Assembly: GCA_017885365.1 (NCBI GenBank)
Contig: JAFNGD010000461.1
Span: 1 to 8,118, forward strand
From: Nitrospirota bacterium
Lineage (GTDB): Bacteria > Nitrospirota > UBA9217
Direction: 5' to 3'
Length of the DNA: 8,118 nt
Part shown: positions 6,716 to 8,118 of the stretch, piece by piece
Position numbering within the stretch: position 1 is the stretch's first letter
Layout: every line of letters begins with the position of its first letter
Translations under genes and position numbers: made by a program
The notes under the pieces: model-generated
Databases searched by the model: none
Told to the model about the DNA's origin: nothing
The model's input: only the letters and a program-made list of their open reading frames with translations

Positions 6716-8116
6716 CTAGCCAATCATCTTTACCGCAGCCTCAATACGGCTAACAACCTTGTCCTTGCCCATGACCTCGCAGACATCGAAGATGCCCGGG
6801 CTGACGGTGCCGCCGGTCAAGGCCACGCGCACGGGCTGGGCGAGCTTGCCGAGCTTCAGCCCCTTGGCGTTCACGATGTCGTTGAAGGCCTTCTCGATGC
6901 TGTCGTGCGTGAATGGGTCGAGCGCCTTGAGCGCTCCTGCAAGCTCGGTCAGGAGCGGGGCCACGTCGGGGGTCAGGTGCTTTGCCCTTGCTTTCTCGTC
7001 CATCACGATCTCGTCCTGGATGAACGGGATGGCCCCGGTCTTCATCTCCACGAGCGTGTGGCTCCGTTCGGTCAGGATCTTGACGAGCTTCTGCATCCAT
7101 GCCCCATCCGGCTCCTTGCTTTCGGCTACTACGCCATCCTTCTTGAGCAGGTCGAGCACAAGCCCGGCGAGCCTGCCGTGGTCGGCCTGCTGGATGTAAT
7201 GGTGGTTCAGCCATACAAGCTTTTCGGGATTGAACACCGCAGGCGCCTTGCCGATGTTGTCGAGCGTGAACTTCTCGATCAGCTCGGCGATGGAGAAGAC
7301 CTCCTGGTCGCCTGATGACCAGCCGAGCCGGGCGAGATAGTTCATGAGCGCCTCGGGCAGGTAGCCCAGGTCCTTGTACTCGGTCACGGCGGTGGCGCCG
7401 TGGCGTTTCGAGAGCTTCGTCTTGTCCGAGCCGAGGATCATCGGCAGGTGCGCGAACTGGGGCGGCTCGAAGCCCAGGGCCTTGTAGATCTGGACCTGAC
7501 GCGGCGTGTTGTTCAGGTGGTCGTCGCCGCGGATCACGTGGGAGATCTTCATGGTCACATCGTCCACGACCACGGCGAAATTGTACGTCGGGAACCCATC
7601 GGAGCGCATGATGATGAGGTCGTCGAGCTGCTTGTTCTCGAAGGTGACCGCGCCGCGGACCAGGTCGCGCACCACGGTCTCGCCTTCGTCGGTGGAGTGG
7701 AACCGGAGCACCGGCGTCCTTCCGGGTATAGGCTCCTTCAGGCCGAAGCACTTCCGGTCGTATTTGGGCGCCTTACCGGCGGCCATGGCGGCTTTTCTTC
7801 GAGTCTCAAGTTCTTCAGGCGAGCAGTAGCAATAATATGCCTTGTTATCACGTAAGAGGCGGTCAGCGTACTCCCGGTAGATGTCCATGCGCTCGGTCTG
7901 GCGGTATCCTTTGACCGCTCCGTCCGGCAAGACGGACGGACCCTCGTCCCAGTCCATGCCGAGCCATTTCATGCCGTCGATGATGATGCGGATGGACTCA
8001 TCCGTGGACCGCGCCTGGTCCGTGTCCTCGATGCGGAGGATGAAGACTCCCTTGTGATGGCGGGCGAAGAGCCAGTTGAAGAGTGCGGTGCGTACGCCGC
8101 CGATATGCAGCGCGCC
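6716..8116 (-). CDS. gltX: Glutamyl-tRNA synthetase (first few codons beyond window)
   Basis: A class I aminoacyl-tRNA synthetase that charges tRNA with glutamate using ATP in the cytoplasm. 466 codons are visible and the gene enters the window already inside the nucleotide-binding motif, reading GALHIGGVRTALFNWLF (HIGH-equivalent HIGG) then RIEDTD. With a usual family length of 470-490, only about 10 residues are missing. Later motifs are SDGFPTYNFAVVVDD, then VIRGDDHLNNTPRQ, and the KMSKS-equivalent KLSKR (visible residues 234-238), followed by the helical anticodon-binding domain. A CYC...C arrangement (visible residues 96, 98 and 123) resembles the zinc site of some GltX enzymes, but the usual fourth ligand is not clear. 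Whether it is discriminating or also charges tRNA-Gln cannot be read from sequence. It ends in TAG at 6718-6716, followed by the palindromic repeat. Confidence 0.97.
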   Translation of the reverse strand, partial: GALHIGGVRTALFNWLFARHHKGVFILRIEDTDQARSTDESIRIIIDGMKWLGMDWDEGPSVLPDGAVKGYRQTERMDIYREYADRLLRDNKAYYCYCSPEELETRRKAAMAAGKAPKYDRKCFGLKEPIPGRTPVLRFHSTDEGETVVRDLVRGAVTFENKQLDDLIIMRSDGFPTYNFAVVVDDVTMKISHVIRGDDHLNNTPRQVQIYKALGFEPPQFAHLPMILGSDKTKLSKRHGATAVTEYKDLGYLPEALMNYLARLGWSSGDQEVFSIAELIEKFTLDNIGKAPAVFNPEKLVWLNHHYIQQADHGRLAGLVLDLLKKDGVVAESKEPDGAWMQKLVKILTERSHTLVEMKTGAIPFIQDEIVMDEKARAKHLTPDVAPLLTELAGALKALDPFTHDSIEKAFNDIVNAKGLKLGKLAQPVRVALTGGTVSPGIFDVCEVMGKDKVVSRIEAAVKMIG

Positions 8117-8118
8117 GG

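Noticed and set aside
6612..6716. Dedicated promoter for the dioxygenase gene
   Set aside because: TATCAT on the minus strand resembles a -10 element, but no acceptable -35 lies at 16-18 bases, and the spacer is mostly repeat.
6750..7751. Minus-strand 333-codon frame inside gltX
   Set aside because: It is an Arg-rich alternative frame of gltX; the gltX frame carries every expected motif.

Overview
The window is about 8.1 kb of GC-rich, tightly packed bacterial DNA. Every gene I can support lies on the minus strand, so transcription runs from high to low coordinates. The organism is Gram-negative by inference: there is a substrate-binding protein with a cleavable export signal and a membrane histidine kinase with a periplasmic loop. 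GC-rich codon use, a very large multi-PAS hybrid kinase and a REP-like hairpin repeat would fit an environmental Desulfobacterota, Nitrospirota or proteobacterial genome. The lineage cannot be fixed from this sequence.

Layout in the direction of transcription. (1) 8116-6716: glutamyl-tRNA synthetase gltX, missing only its first few codons at the window edge. (2) 6715-6613: a short spacer almost filled by a paired-hairpin palindromic repeat (6624-6694). (3) 6606-5824: a YgiD/LigB-type extradiol dioxygenase with all five family histidines, followed 44 bases later by an unrecognised 113-residue protein (5779-5438). (4) 5437-5276: a spacer with a sigma70-like promoter and a Fur-box-like inverted repeat. 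(5) 5275-1: a three-gene unit made of a family-1 periplasmic solute-binding protein (530 aa), a hybrid histidine kinase (1116 aa: periplasmic loop, HAMP, four PAS, HisKA, HATPase, receiver) and the first 108 codons of a DUF402-domain protein that runs off the window. The gaps in this unit are 9 bases and then a 4-base GTGA overlap.

The solute-binding protein, kinase and DUF402 genes look like one co-transcribed, translationally coupled unit. No permease or ATPase gene is visible beside the binding protein. This suggests, but does not prove, that it presents a ligand to the periplasmic part of the kinase rather than (or as well as) feeding a transporter. The kinase ends in a receiver and no DNA-binding response regulator is visible, so the output is unknown. 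The DUF402 protein, related to nucleotide phosphatases and RNA-binding proteins, is a candidate partner. gltX is housekeeping, and the dioxygenase pair is metabolic with an unknown physiological substrate. I see no CRISPR array, transposase, tRNA or rRNA gene. The supported genes are intact except where the window edge cuts them.
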